This document shows, piece by piece, positions 1 to 7,643 of a DNA stretch of 31,410 bases (its first letter is position 1; each line of letters starts with the position of its first letter). A model generated the notes under the pieces. The model was not told where the DNA came from, did not search any database, and saw nothing but the letters and a program-made list of their open reading frames with translations. Both the position numbers and the translations under genes were made by a program. This stretch comes from JAAUTG01 sp964458705. Lineage in GTDB: Bacteria; Bacteroidota; Bacteroidia; Chitinophagales; Saprospiraceae. The stretch spans positions 1 through 31,410 of the forward strand of contig CAYWKD010000046.1 in assembly GCA_964458705.1 (NCBI GenBank). The letters run 5' to 3'.

Positions 1-105
1 GTTCGTCCTCATTGTTTTATTAACCAAATTCATCATACATCTTTTACCACTACCAACCACAGGTTGAGTGATCGGAAATAGAATTTTCGATAACGTGAAA
101 AACAT
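1..105 (-). CDS. Possible N-terminus of a gene leaving the window on the left
   Basis: From an ATG at 105 the minus strand stays open for 35 codons to the window edge. The first 15 residues (MFFTLSKILFPITQP) loosely resemble the membrane-anchored start of YdcF/ElyC-type proteins. The following residues (VVGSGKRC...) are not hydrophobic as that family would need; a one-base shift after residue 15 would read LWLVVVKDV and then stop. The gene may therefore be intact and unrelated, or damaged. Support for a real start comes from a good promoter 73-103 bases upstream (178-208) and from the terminator of the preceding gene just before it. Family assignment is a guess. Confidence 0.35.
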   Translation of the reverse strand, partial: MFFTLSKILFPITQPVVGSGKRCMMNLVNKTMRTN

Positions 106-177
106 TTTCAGCAGACTTTAGGTTTCAAAACTTTTTCAGATGAAGAATTTTTTACTTTTCTTCAAGACTTTATTTAA

Positions 178-208
178 CAAATATACAGCTAATAAATGAA
201 CTTGTCAA
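178..208 (-). promoter_or_regulatory. Bacteroidota-type promoter reading left
   Basis: On the minus strand there is TATATTTG (178-185), an exact match to the TAnnTTTG -7 element, preceded at a 20-base spacing by TTG (206-208) for the -33 element. Transcription would start near 170, giving a leader of about 65 bases before the ATG at 105. It sits just past the terminator at 226-268, so it begins a new unit. Confidence 0.55.
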
Positions 209-225
209 GTGCCACACAATATTAA

Positions 226-268
226 AAAACAGTGAGTTGCGCCAAATAACAACGCAGTTCACTGTTTT
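226..268 (-). terminator. Rho-independent terminator of the metallopeptidase/barrel gene
   Basis: The arms 226-241 and 253-268 pair over 16 positions (14 Watson-Crick and 2 G-T) around an 11-base loop. On the minus strand the stem runs into six T (plus-strand A at 224-229). It begins 14 bases past the stop codon of the gene at 283-3408. Confidence 0.85.
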
Positions 269-282
269 CTCAATGAAAAGGG

Positions 283-3200
283 TTACCACCCTGGCAAGAA
301 ATTAATCCCAAAGCTACCTCGACCACCTTTGAGTAACGGTATTGCATAAAATGGTTCAATAATCAATGCACCAAACACATTTACTCTTAGGGATGCACCA
401 ATACTTGTCAAAGGCTGTGCATAAGCCTGTACCTCAATAGGCTGACCCGTAACGTCATCGAAGCCATTATTAAAAACTTTGTCTCTATCAAAACTATCAG
501 AATTTGTCCAAGCGATGCCAGCATCTGCAAAAAGAGATAATTCCGACAGTAAAAACTTGGACTTAAACAAAGCTAGTTGTTCGGGTCCGGTGAACGGTAC
601 TCTCACTTCAAATTTAGCCACTGCTCCCTTGCTTCCTAGCAAAATATTAGGATCAATATTATTATCCACCAAAAGTCGCTCAGCATCAGATGTGCTGTAA
701 CCTCTTACATTCCAAGGGTAACCAATGTAAAATGGAAATATCTGCTCGGCATCCTGCCCATAGCGACCTTCATGCATCACTTGAAAAGCAAATGTGACAG
801 GCTCCAGTCGTAGATACTTTCGATAATCTGCTGTGAGGCTTGTGAGATCAAAACCTCCAAAATACTGACTCACGCCTAGTCTATACCTCGAACCTTGTAT
901 TGGAGAGGCAATTCCAAAGAAAGAATTATCACCCACTAAGGCAGCATTTAGTGTGAAGAAATTTAGGTTTAGATTATTTTCCTGTTCTAACTTATTGCTC
1001 TCCTGTCCGATGAATGCTCCTCTGTAATAAGTGTTCCCTACTGGCACAGCACTGTAATAATTAGTCAAGCGATCTATGCGATCGTAATAAAAAGAGTAAG
1101 CGGCTCCTGCTTCTACACGCAAAGTTTTTGAAAATGCTAGTTGTGCAAAAGCACTAATCCGATCCTCAAATACTCGCCTAATTTCAAGATCATCTCTAAT
1201 GACCGTGAGGGACTGCCCATCATTGACCTCTAAGTTGTCTAATTGGCTGGGCAAGAATCGTCCTGAGCGAAAAGGCAAATGCGAAAATCCTGCCCCCCAA
1301 GCAATGCGGTTTTCCCTGTTCAAATAGGAAACCACACCACCGAAATCAGCAATTTCTCCGTTAAGTGCTGCACTTGCAAATAGTTGATTATTGCCTAGAA
1401 TATCACTAAAAATAGCATTAATACCCCCTGCTGCGCCAGTTTGAGTACCAAATAAATTGGATGAACCCACTCCCACTCCAGTTGATCCACTAATAAAGTC
1501 AAGCTGAAACTTAGGCTTATAAGGTACTGCTTCTAGTTGGGATTCATTTGCACCTGGCAACTTGTCTAGTTTACTCAAATTAGCATCAACTACTAGTTGT
1601 ACCCCCTCGGTTACTTTGGGAAGGATAGCAGGTGTAAAATCAGTATCATTAGGATTAATTGCTCGATTCAAAAACGCTTCTTCATCTGCCCTATAGATGT
1701 TGTAGCCATTTTTCCAATAGTGCGTGTAAACAATTCGGTCACGTCTATCTGAGCGTGTTGAAGTAATGGCAGGTGCATATTTTGTGATACCACTAATGCC
1801 CGTCAGCAAATCTGTCATTTGAAATACCTTACCACTTGTGTACTCGTAGCGATACATATTTCTAAATCCATCTCGGTCTGAAAGAAATATAATATCCCCT
1901 TGATTATCGTAAATGGGGTTCAAATTATCTGCACCTAAAAATACTTCAATGTTATTTTTAAGCCCCGAAGCAACGTCGAGTTCTGCTATATTGAATGTCC
2001 ATTTTCCATTTGAACGCCCATTTTCAAACGACCATTCGTCAGTAGCAAAAACGATTTTTGAACCATCAGGCGACCAATTTGGCAATAGTTCTGAATATTT
2101 ATCGTCCGTGAGCTGTGCCACTTTTTTCGATTTCAAGTTCACTTGGTACAAATCCACTTGTCCATCTACCAATCCCGCTACTACAACAGATTTTTTGTCA
2201 GGTGACCAAGTGGGATTACTAAATGCAGGAACACCATCAATTTTGAATTCATCCACTGTTTTGCCAGTCTCAATATCTTTAATTACTAAAAGATTATCGC
2301 CTTTACTAAAACCGACGATAGCAATTTTCTTGCTGTCGGGTGACCATGCTCCTGCCGACTCAATGTAGTTATAATCGTCAATGTGTGTATCTTTAGTAGA
2401 GCTAGAGAGTGTTCTGATGATCTCGCCCGTTCGAGCATCTGCCAAGAACAGATCAATAGAAACTAAATTTTTCTCCGAAAGAAATGCCACATATCGCCCA
2501 TTTGGACTAATGACAGGCGCTATATTCATTCTTCCAGCATTATCTTTTGAAATCAATCGTTCACCAATGGTTTGCTCTTTTTTGTCTCTTAAATAGGGTG
2601 TGTAAAAATCCTTCAACGTTTTTACCCAAATATCTGATAAGTCTTTTGATTTCATCCCAAATGCTCGAAGCGTGGCACTTTCAAAACCATATTTAGCAGT
2701 ATTGGTGAAGTAAGGTTTAATTGCGCCATCCCCCAGCATTCCTGTTGTAAATGCCCAAAACATTTGTCCATAGCGATAAGGAAAGTATTTGGGATTGTTT
2801 AATTGTTTGATGCTAGGTACATCATCCTGCAACACTGCATCGCGCATCCACATAGCGGTGTGTGCATCTATTCTACCGATCGAAAGATACTCAGCTAAGC
2901 CTTCCACCATCCAAAGTGGTAAGTTGCTCAAGTTTTGAATATTGGTTGAATCACCTCTTAAAATCATGTTATACTGAAAAGCATGAACTAACTCATGCCC
3001 CAATACGTGATGGGTTTGTTGGTTGGACATGGCATAGGGATAAATCACTCGATTTTTGAAGGCTTCTGTTACACCTCCTGTACCAACCCCAACCGAACCC
3101 GAGATGGTATTTGTTTGCTGAAAATCAGCATGATTATTGTAAAGTACCATTGGATTTCGTCCTTGAATGGTATCTCTCAGTACTGCTTGATGCAAACGAT

Positions 3201-3408
3201 GCCATTGTTCACTCCAATCCACGATGTTTTTTATTGTGGATTCATCTTCTAAATAATGGTAAAGCTGAAAATTAGGGGTATTCAATACTTTAAAATCAAA
3301 ATTTTCATAAACTGGCTTATTCCTTCCAAAACCTTGACCAATGACCATTTCACTCACCAGCATTAATGCCAGTGCTGCAAAAAGGCTGTAATATTTTTGT
3401 AAACTCAT
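283..3408 (-). CDS. Outer-membrane fusion: HExxH metallopeptidase, TolB-like propeller, Omp85-type barrel
   Basis: Protein of 1041 residues with three parts, numbered from the ATG at 3408. (1) After a signal peptide ending near ALALMLVSEMVIGQ, a gluzincin-like peptidase domain carries HELVH at about 138-142 and WMVEGLAEY near 166-174, where the first Glu is the likely third zinc ligand (peptidase MA-like). (2) Residues about 295-540 hold TolB/PD40 propeller repeats with ISPNGRYVAF, WSPDSKKIAI, WSPDKKSVVV and WSPDGSKIVF. (3) Residues about 630-1041 form a beta-barrel with the Omp85 hallmark WNVRGY near 900 and a terminal Trp. The reading frame also opens upstream at a TTG (3432), but the ATG places the signal peptide properly. 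Periplasmic peptidase and propeller domains tethered to an outer-membrane barrel are inferred; substrate unknown. Downstream terminator at 226-268; no good upstream promoter was seen. Confidence 0.85.
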   Translation of the reverse strand: MSLQKYYSLFAALALMLVSEMVIGQGFGRNKPVYENFDFKVLNTPNFQLYHYLEDESTIKNIVDWSEQWHRLHQAVLRDTIQGRNPMVLYNNHADFQQTNTISGSVGVGTGGVTEAFKNRVIYPYAMSNQQTHHVLGHELVHAFQYNMILRGDSTNIQNLSNLPLWMVEGLAEYLSIGRIDAHTAMWMRDAVLQDDVPSIKQLNNPKYFPYRYGQMFWAFTTGMLGDGAIKPYFTNTAKYGFESATLRAFGMKSKDLSDIWVKTLKDFYTPYLRDKKEQTIGERLISKDNAGRMNIAPVISPNGRYVAFLSEKNLVSIDLFLADARTGEIIRTLSSSTKDTHIDDYNYIESAGAWSPDSKKIAIVGFSKGDNLLVIKDIETGKTVDEFKIDGVPAFSNPTWSPDKKSVVVAGLVDGQVDLYQVNLKSKKVAQLTDDKYSELLPNWSPDGSKIVFATDEWSFENGRSNGKWTFNIAELDVASGLKNNIEVFLGADNLNPIYDNQGDIIFLSDRDGFRNMYRYEYTSGKVFQMTDLLTGISGITKYAPAITSTRSDRRDRIVYTHYWKNGYNIYRADEEAFLNRAINPNDTDFTPAILPKVTEGVQLVVDANLSKLDKLPGANESQLEAVPYKPKFQLDFISGSTGVGVGSSNLFGTQTGAAGGINAIFSDILGNNQLFASAALNGEIADFGGVVSYLNRENRIAWGAGFSHLPFRSGRFLPSQLDNLEVNDGQSLTVIRDDLEIRRVFEDRISAFAQLAFSKTLRVEAGAAYSFYYDRIDRLTNYYSAVPVGNTYYRGAFIGQESNKLEQENNLNLNFFTLNAALVGDNSFFGIASPIQGSRYRLGVSQYFGGFDLTSLTADYRKYLRLEPVTFAFQVMHEGRYGQDAEQIFPFYIGYPWNVRGYSTSDAERLLVDNNIDPNILLGSKGAVAKFEVRVPFTGPEQLALFKSKFLLSELSLFADAGIAWTNSDSFDRDKVFNNGFDDVTGQPIEVQAYAQPLTSIGASLRVNVFGALIIEPFYAIPLLKGGRGSFGINFLPGW

Positions 3409-3596
3409 AGGATAATAAATTTGTGATAGCAATTGATACTATTAGCTGATAACTAATGGCTTAACTGTTAAAATGATTCTATCTTTTGAACAAATTTTAG
3501 GAGAGAAGTTCACATAAAGAATTGGTTAAATTTGGGTTATGGATTGTTAAGTGTTGTTAAAATGTCGTAGTAGGGTCGTTATATGAAGCCAAAATG

Positions 3597-3635
3597 AATT
3601 TATCCAGCAATCTTGAATAGGTTACTGGATAAATT
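3597..3635 (-). terminator. Probable terminator of the amino-sugar operon
   Basis: An 11-bp perfect inverted repeat (AATTTATCCAG / CTGGATAAATT, 3597-3607 and 3625-3635) with a 17-base loop lies 37 bases past the nagB stop. On the minus strand it is followed by CATTTT, a weak T-run, so confidence is moderate. The rest of 3409-3671 shows no gene; it must hold the promoter of the gene at 283-3408, but no exact TAnnTTTG was found. Confidence 0.45.
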
Positions 3636-3671
3636 GAATAAAGTTAGAAAAAGTAGTGAAATTAATCAATA

Positions 3672-5651
3672 CTAATAGTGCCAACGCTTGAAGGCTTCCA
3701 TCGCTTCGTAGTTGGCAAGACCCAAAGCGTCATAAATCTTTGCAGTAGCACGATTTCGGTCTTCTGCTCTTTGCCAGAATTCTCGGCTATCATCTCCTGG
3801 AAACATCACACCATCTTTTTGAGATTGGTGTTTGAAAATGGCACGACGCTTTCGCAGTAATTCATCTGGACTTAGTGGTACTGCCATGTCAATATCTTCA
3901 ATTTCCCACTCGTGCCAAGCTCCACGGTAAAGCCATAGCCAGCAATTTTTGATCCATTGTGCACTTTCGTCTCCTTCTATTGCTCTTCGCTTCAGCTCTG
4001 CTAGGGCTAGAAATATTACTTCCAAACAAATTCTATGTGTCCCATGTGGATCTGCTAAATCGCCTGCGGCATAAACCTGATGAGGCTGAATTTTTTGCAA
4101 TAATTCAATCGTAATATCAACGTCCGCTTGCGAAAGTGGCTTTTTCTTAATTGTTCCTGTCTGATAGAACGGCAGATCTAAAAAATGAGCATTCTCATCT
4201 GAAACACCTACAGAACGACATCCTGCCTTAGCTTCGCCTCTTCGGATTAATCCTTTTATGGTTAACACTTCTTCGGAGTCATTCTCCCATGGCTGCTTAT
4301 TTTTTAACTTATTTTTAATCGCATTGAACATGATTTGAGTTATGTCTTGCTTCATGCCGAAAGCATCATGGTATTCGTTTACGAAATCTGCAAATCGAAT
4401 CACATCTTCGTCATGTACCGCAATATTGCCAGAGGTCTGGTAAGCTACATGCACCTCGTGTCCATGATCTGCCAAGCGAATGAATGTCCCCCCCATTGAA
4501 ATCACATCATCATCAGGATGTGGACTGAACAAGACCACTCGTTTCTTCGAAGGCTCGGCACGTTCTGGTCGATTGGTATCATCAGCGTTGGGTTTTCCTC
4601 CTGGCCAACCCGTAATGGTATGTTGCAATTGATTAAACACTTGAATATTGACATTGTAAGCAGAGTCGTAAGCAGTAAGTACATCACTCATGCCATTGTC
4701 CATATAGTCTCTATTAGTCAATTTGAGTATTGGCTTTTTGACCTCACTACTGAGCCAAATTACCGCTTTTCTCACCATATAATCGTCCCATTGAATATCA
4801 CTGAGCACCCAAGGCGTTTTTCTTCTCGTCAATTGCGTACTGGCGGGTTCATCCAGTACGAAAATAGCGTTTTTGTGCTCTTGAAGATAGGTTGCTGGAA
4901 CAGAATCACTCACTTCTCCCTCTACTGCTCTTTTGACAATGTCTGACTTCTTATCACCCCATGCCATCAATATTACTCGCTTAGCGGTCATGATGGTGCC
5001 TACGCCCATTGTGATTGCTTTTCGAGGTACAAATTCTTCACCAAAAAAATCATTGGCAGCATCCTGTATAGTTAAATGATCCAAAGTAACCAGTCGAGTT
5101 CTAGATTCTTGCCCAGAACCAGGTTCATTGAATCCAATATGACCTGTTCGACCAATCCCTAATACCTGTAAGTCTAAGCCGCCATACTGTTCAATTTTTC
5201 TTTCGTAATTAATGCAGTATTCTAAAATAGCATCCTTATCTAGTTCTCCATCGGGAACATTGGCATTTTCACGAGAAATATCAATGTGATCGAATAGATA
5301 TTCATTCATATATCGGACATAACTTTGAACTGCATGGGGTTCCATTGGATAATACTCATCCAAATTGAAGGTAACTACATTCTTAAAGCTCAGCCCCTCT
5401 TCTTTGTGCATTTTTACAAGTTCTCCATATAGTGTTTTTGGCGTAGAACCTGTTGCTAAACCCAATACACAAATCTCCCCTTTAGCCGCTTTTTCTCTGA
5501 TAAGTGCGGCAATTTCTTCCGCTACCGCCCTAGAGGCATCGCTTGACTTCTCAAAAATCTTGGTTGGCACCTGCTCCAAGTTAGTGAATGGATTGTAGGG
5601 CATGTTATCGCCTACAATTGCTTTAGCATAATTGGATACTGTGGTATTCAT
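3672..5651 (-). CDS. nagB: Glucosamine-6-phosphate deaminase fused to a PIG-L/LmbE deacetylase domain
   Basis: 659 residues, against about 266 for single-domain E. coli NagB. The N-terminal half is NagB: GLATGSTP, FNLDEYYPM, GIGRTGHIGFNEPGS and a VPATYLQEH segment. This domain isomerises and deaminates glucosamine-6-phosphate to fructose-6-phosphate and ammonia in the cytoplasm. From about residue 370 a PIG-L/LmbE domain follows, with the zinc motif SPHPDDDVISMGG and a later DPHGTHR. Such NagB-PIG-L fusions are familiar in Bacteroidota. In E. coli NagB the loop reads NDGHIAFNEP, with Asp141 part of the catalytic set; here that position is Thr (RTGHIGFNEP), while His and Glu remain. It is the last gene of the operon kinase-DeoR-nagB, 23 bases after the regulator. 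The PIG-L domain may remove acetyl groups from GlcNAc-type substrates; that is inference. Confidence 0.92.
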   Translation of the reverse strand: MNTTVSNYAKAIVGDNMPYNPFTNLEQVPTKIFEKSSDASRAVAEEIAALIREKAAKGEICVLGLATGSTPKTLYGELVKMHKEEGLSFKNVVTFNLDEYYPMEPHAVQSYVRYMNEYLFDHIDISRENANVPDGELDKDAILEYCINYERKIEQYGGLDLQVLGIGRTGHIGFNEPGSGQESRTRLVTLDHLTIQDAANDFFGEEFVPRKAITMGVGTIMTAKRVILMAWGDKKSDIVKRAVEGEVSDSVPATYLQEHKNAIFVLDEPASTQLTRRKTPWVLSDIQWDDYMVRKAVIWLSSEVKKPILKLTNRDYMDNGMSDVLTAYDSAYNVNIQVFNQLQHTITGWPGGKPNADDTNRPERAEPSKKRVVLFSPHPDDDVISMGGTFIRLADHGHEVHVAYQTSGNIAVHDEDVIRFADFVNEYHDAFGMKQDITQIMFNAIKNKLKNKQPWENDSEEVLTIKGLIRRGEAKAGCRSVGVSDENAHFLDLPFYQTGTIKKKPLSQADVDITIELLQKIQPHQVYAAGDLADPHGTHRICLEVIFLALAELKRRAIEGDESAQWIKNCWLWLYRGAWHEWEIEDIDMAVPLSPDELLRKRRAIFKHQSQKDGVMFPGDDSREFWQRAEDRNRATAKIYDALGLANYEAMEAFKRWHY

Positions 5652-5674
5652 ACTGTTTTATGTTGATAATATTC

Positions 5675-6424
5675 TTATAAAATATTTAATGACTCGTTTT
5701 GAAACGGTAACAAGCATTGATCTTCTGGCGTTAAATCCGTAATAAGCATATCAATCCTATTAATATCGCATACCTTGATCCGGTGCATAGTCATGAGTTT
5801 TTCTGCAATTGTTAATGCTACGACTTTTTTTGATGCTGCTATCATTGCTTTTGAAAGTTGCACCACTTCCCAGTCATTGTCCGTCATACCTTCTAATGGA
5901 TGCAAGCCATTTAAGCCAGTAAATAAGTAGTCCATTTTTATCAAATTCAACTGCTCGAATACATTTCCCCCAACTACCATTTGCGTGTTTTTTGAAAATC
6001 TACCGCCCAAAAAAATAACTTCTATGTTTGGATGATCCATAAGTTGCATTGCCGTTGAAAGGCTCACTGTAAAAACGGTTAGGTTTAAATGATGCGGAAT
6101 ATTTTTAGCAAATGTTTGACAAGTTGTGCCTCCACTGATAAGTATAAACATACCGTCCTTCAACAGTTGAACAGCTTTTTTAGCTATTTGAGTCTTGCCT
6201 TCAGCAGCATATACTTCAATTTGGTGATAAGAAGAAGAGTGAAAGGATTTCGACAAAGCACCTCCATGTACTTTCACGATTTTGCCTGTTTTTGCCAATT
6301 CATTTAGGTCTCTTCTGATTGTATCATCCGATACTTCTAGCTTGATACTTAGATCAGAGGAAAGTACCTTGTTGTGGCGATTAATTTCTTGCAATATTAG
6401 TGATTGTCTTTCTGGTTTTAACAT
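5675..6424 (-). CDS. DeoR-family transcriptional regulator
   Basis: 249 residues from the ATG at 6424. Residues about 5-58 form the DeoR winged helix-turn-helix with the signature SDDTIRRDLNELAKTGKIVK followed by VHGGAL. The remainder is the DeoRC sensor domain of NagB/RpiA-like fold (LISGGTTCQTFAKNI, FLGGRFS), which in this family binds phosphorylated sugars. The frame extends upstream to 6505, but those codons lie inside the kinase gene and lack family similarity. The start overlaps the kinase stop by 7 bases (6418-6424), suggesting translational coupling. By position it probably controls its own operon, sensing an amino-sugar phosphate; its likely operator is the repeat pair at 7332-7365. 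The exact effector is unknown. Confidence 0.9.
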   Translation of the reverse strand: MLKPERQSLILQEINRHNKVLSSDLSIKLEVSDDTIRRDLNELAKTGKIVKVHGGALSKSFHSSSYHQIEVYAAEGKTQIAKKAVQLLKDGMFILISGGTTCQTFAKNIPHHLNLTVFTVSLSTAMQLMDHPNIEVIFLGGRFSKNTQMVVGGNVFEQLNLIKMDYLFTGLNGLHPLEGMTDNDWEVVQLSKAMIAASKKVVALTIAEKLMTMHRIKVCDINRIDMLITDLTPEDQCLLPFQNESLNIL

Positions 6425-7287
6425 ATTTTTGGCTTTTCCTGTCCTAATTCGCTGTAAGTCAAGTAATATTCTACTAGTCCGTCCATCGGGTCTTTTAAAA
6501 TACATATAATATCTACACCAAATTCCTCACCTACTGACCTTAAAAAAGCTTCAAAGTAATAAGCTACTGAACCAACAAAGTGTATAGGATACTTTCTAAA
6601 GTTGTCATAGCAGAGTACTTTCTTTTTAAAGAAAATGCGGAATTGTGCTAAAATCAAAGATTGAATGTAATCGTTACTTGCATATTCAAGTAAGAAAGGT
6701 GCAAAACTTGCAAGAAAGCGATTAGGGAAAGGCTTTCTATACACGCTTTCTAGTATTGAATCGGTAGAAAGGCTAAAGCAAGTTTCTAGCTTCTTGTAGA
6801 TATCATTCGGCATTTGCTTGTGCAAGTAGTCGGACATCAACTGCCTACCTAATATTGCACCGCTTCCATCGTCCCCAAGAATAAAACCATGCCCTCCAAT
6901 ATGGTCTATAATTTTATTGCCATCGTATAAACAACTATTTGAGCCCGTTCCTAGAATGCAGGCAATACCAGCTTTATTTTGGCAGAGTGCATGAGCAGCA
7001 GCTAGAATATCTGATTGAATATCAATGCTTTCTACTTTCCTTGTCGTCTGCTCGAATCCTCTCTTGATTTTATCACTACTTGCTTTAGTAACACCTGATC
7101 CGTAGAAGTGAACCGTTTGGATGGCATTGGCATAAACTTCAAGTACTTCTTTTAGCTGAGTCGTTATTTCTATTTCTGTTTGCTGATAAGGATTAATGCC
7201 AATCGTAATGAATCTTTCAACGACTTCCGTATCGCTCAGTAAAACCCATATAGCTTTGGTAGAACCACTATCAACAATTAATCTCAT
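6418..7287 (-). CDS. BadF/BadG-type ATPase, probable N-acetylglucosamine kinase
   Basis: 289 residues of the actin/hexokinase fold. Visible motifs: phosphate-1 loop VDSGSTKAIW at the N-terminus, phosphate-2 CILGTGSNSCLYDG, then GGHGFILGDDGSGAILGR, and an adenosine-type segment FVGSVAYYFEAFL. This is the pattern of eukaryotic-type GlcNAc kinases common in Bacteroidota, which phosphorylate N-acetylglucosamine to GlcNAc-6-phosphate in the cytoplasm. It is the first gene of an operon that also encodes the regulator and the NagB fusion, which supports an amino-sugar substrate. Its ATG is about 26 bases from the start expected of the promoter at 7320-7349. Other BadF substrates (for example MurNAc or glucosamine) are not excluded. 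Confidence 0.85.
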   Translation of the reverse strand: MRLIVDSGSTKAIWVLLSDTEVVERFITIGINPYQQTEIEITTQLKEVLEVYANAIQTVHFYGSGVTKASSDKIKRGFEQTTRKVESIDIQSDILAAAHALCQNKAGIACILGTGSNSCLYDGNKIIDHIGGHGFILGDDGSGAILGRQLMSDYLHKQMPNDIYKKLETCFSLSTDSILESVYRKPFPNRFLASFAPFLLEYASNDYIQSLILAQFRIFFKKKVLCYDNFRKYPIHFVGSVAYYFEAFLRSVGEEFGVDIICILKDPMDGLVEYYLTYSELGQEKPKIC

Positions 7288-7319
7288 TTACTTTACTTGT
7301 TAGTATGATACTTGAGCTA

Positions 7320-7349
7320 CAAATATAATTCAAAAAACGCAAAAAGCAA
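7320..7349 (-). promoter_or_regulatory. Promoter of the amino-sugar operon
   Basis: On the minus strand TTG (7347-7349) is followed after exactly 19 bases by TATATTTG (7320-7327), a full match to the Bacteroidota -33/-7 consensus. The predicted start lies near 7313, giving a short leader before the kinase ATG at 7287. Confidence 0.75.
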
Positions 7350-7365
7350 TAAAAAAACGCAAAAA
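7332..7365 (-). promoter_or_regulatory. Putative DeoR operator: two direct repeats overlapping the promoter
   Basis: The 14-base unit AAAAAACGCAAAAA (plus strand) occurs exactly twice, at 7332-7345 and 7352-7365, 20 bases apart, about two helical turns. One copy fills the -33/-7 spacer and the other sits directly upstream of the -33 TTG. DeoR-family operators are often direct repeats, so binding of the protein encoded at 5675-6424 would occlude RNA polymerase. The repeat is seen; the binding is inferred. Confidence 0.6.
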
Positions 7366-7376
7366 ATATGCTGCAT

Positions 7377-7406
7377 AAAAAAGGGAAACTCAATTAAGAG
7401 TTTCCC
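7377..7406 (-). terminator. Rho-independent terminator downstream of argH
   Basis: A perfect 9-bp stem (GGGAAACTC 7383-7391 / GAGTTTCCC 7398-7406) with a 6-base loop is followed on the minus strand by six T (plus-strand A 7377-7382). It lies about 240 bases past the argH stop and just upstream of the nag promoter. The intervening 7407-7643 shows no convincing gene; a short open stretch in it is described under findings. Confidence 0.8.
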
Positions 7407-7643
7407 CAGACACAATAAACAATACTTGCTGTACTACTTTTCTTTTGTCTCTTTCAATTTCTTTTTATAAACAACAATGCAAATGTAAACACATGAAAGA
7501 CCTATAGCATAGACAGTTTTCAGGATACGCTGATAGTAACTTTTGAATAAAAATAGATGGGTCTCACTAGAATAAATCTATGATAATCAAATATTTAAAG
7601 TAACTAAAAAAACCTTATAACTAGTGATATTGGAGACATTTAA

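Noticed and set aside
3409..3432. TTG start eight codons upstream for the peptidase/barrel gene
   Set aside because: The ATG at 3408 gives a proper signal peptide; the upstream residues add nothing recognisable.
6425..6505. Longer N-terminus for the DeoR regulator
   Set aside because: The additional 27 codons lie inside the kinase gene, have no DeoR similarity, and the ATG at 6424 starts directly at the helix-turn-helix domain.
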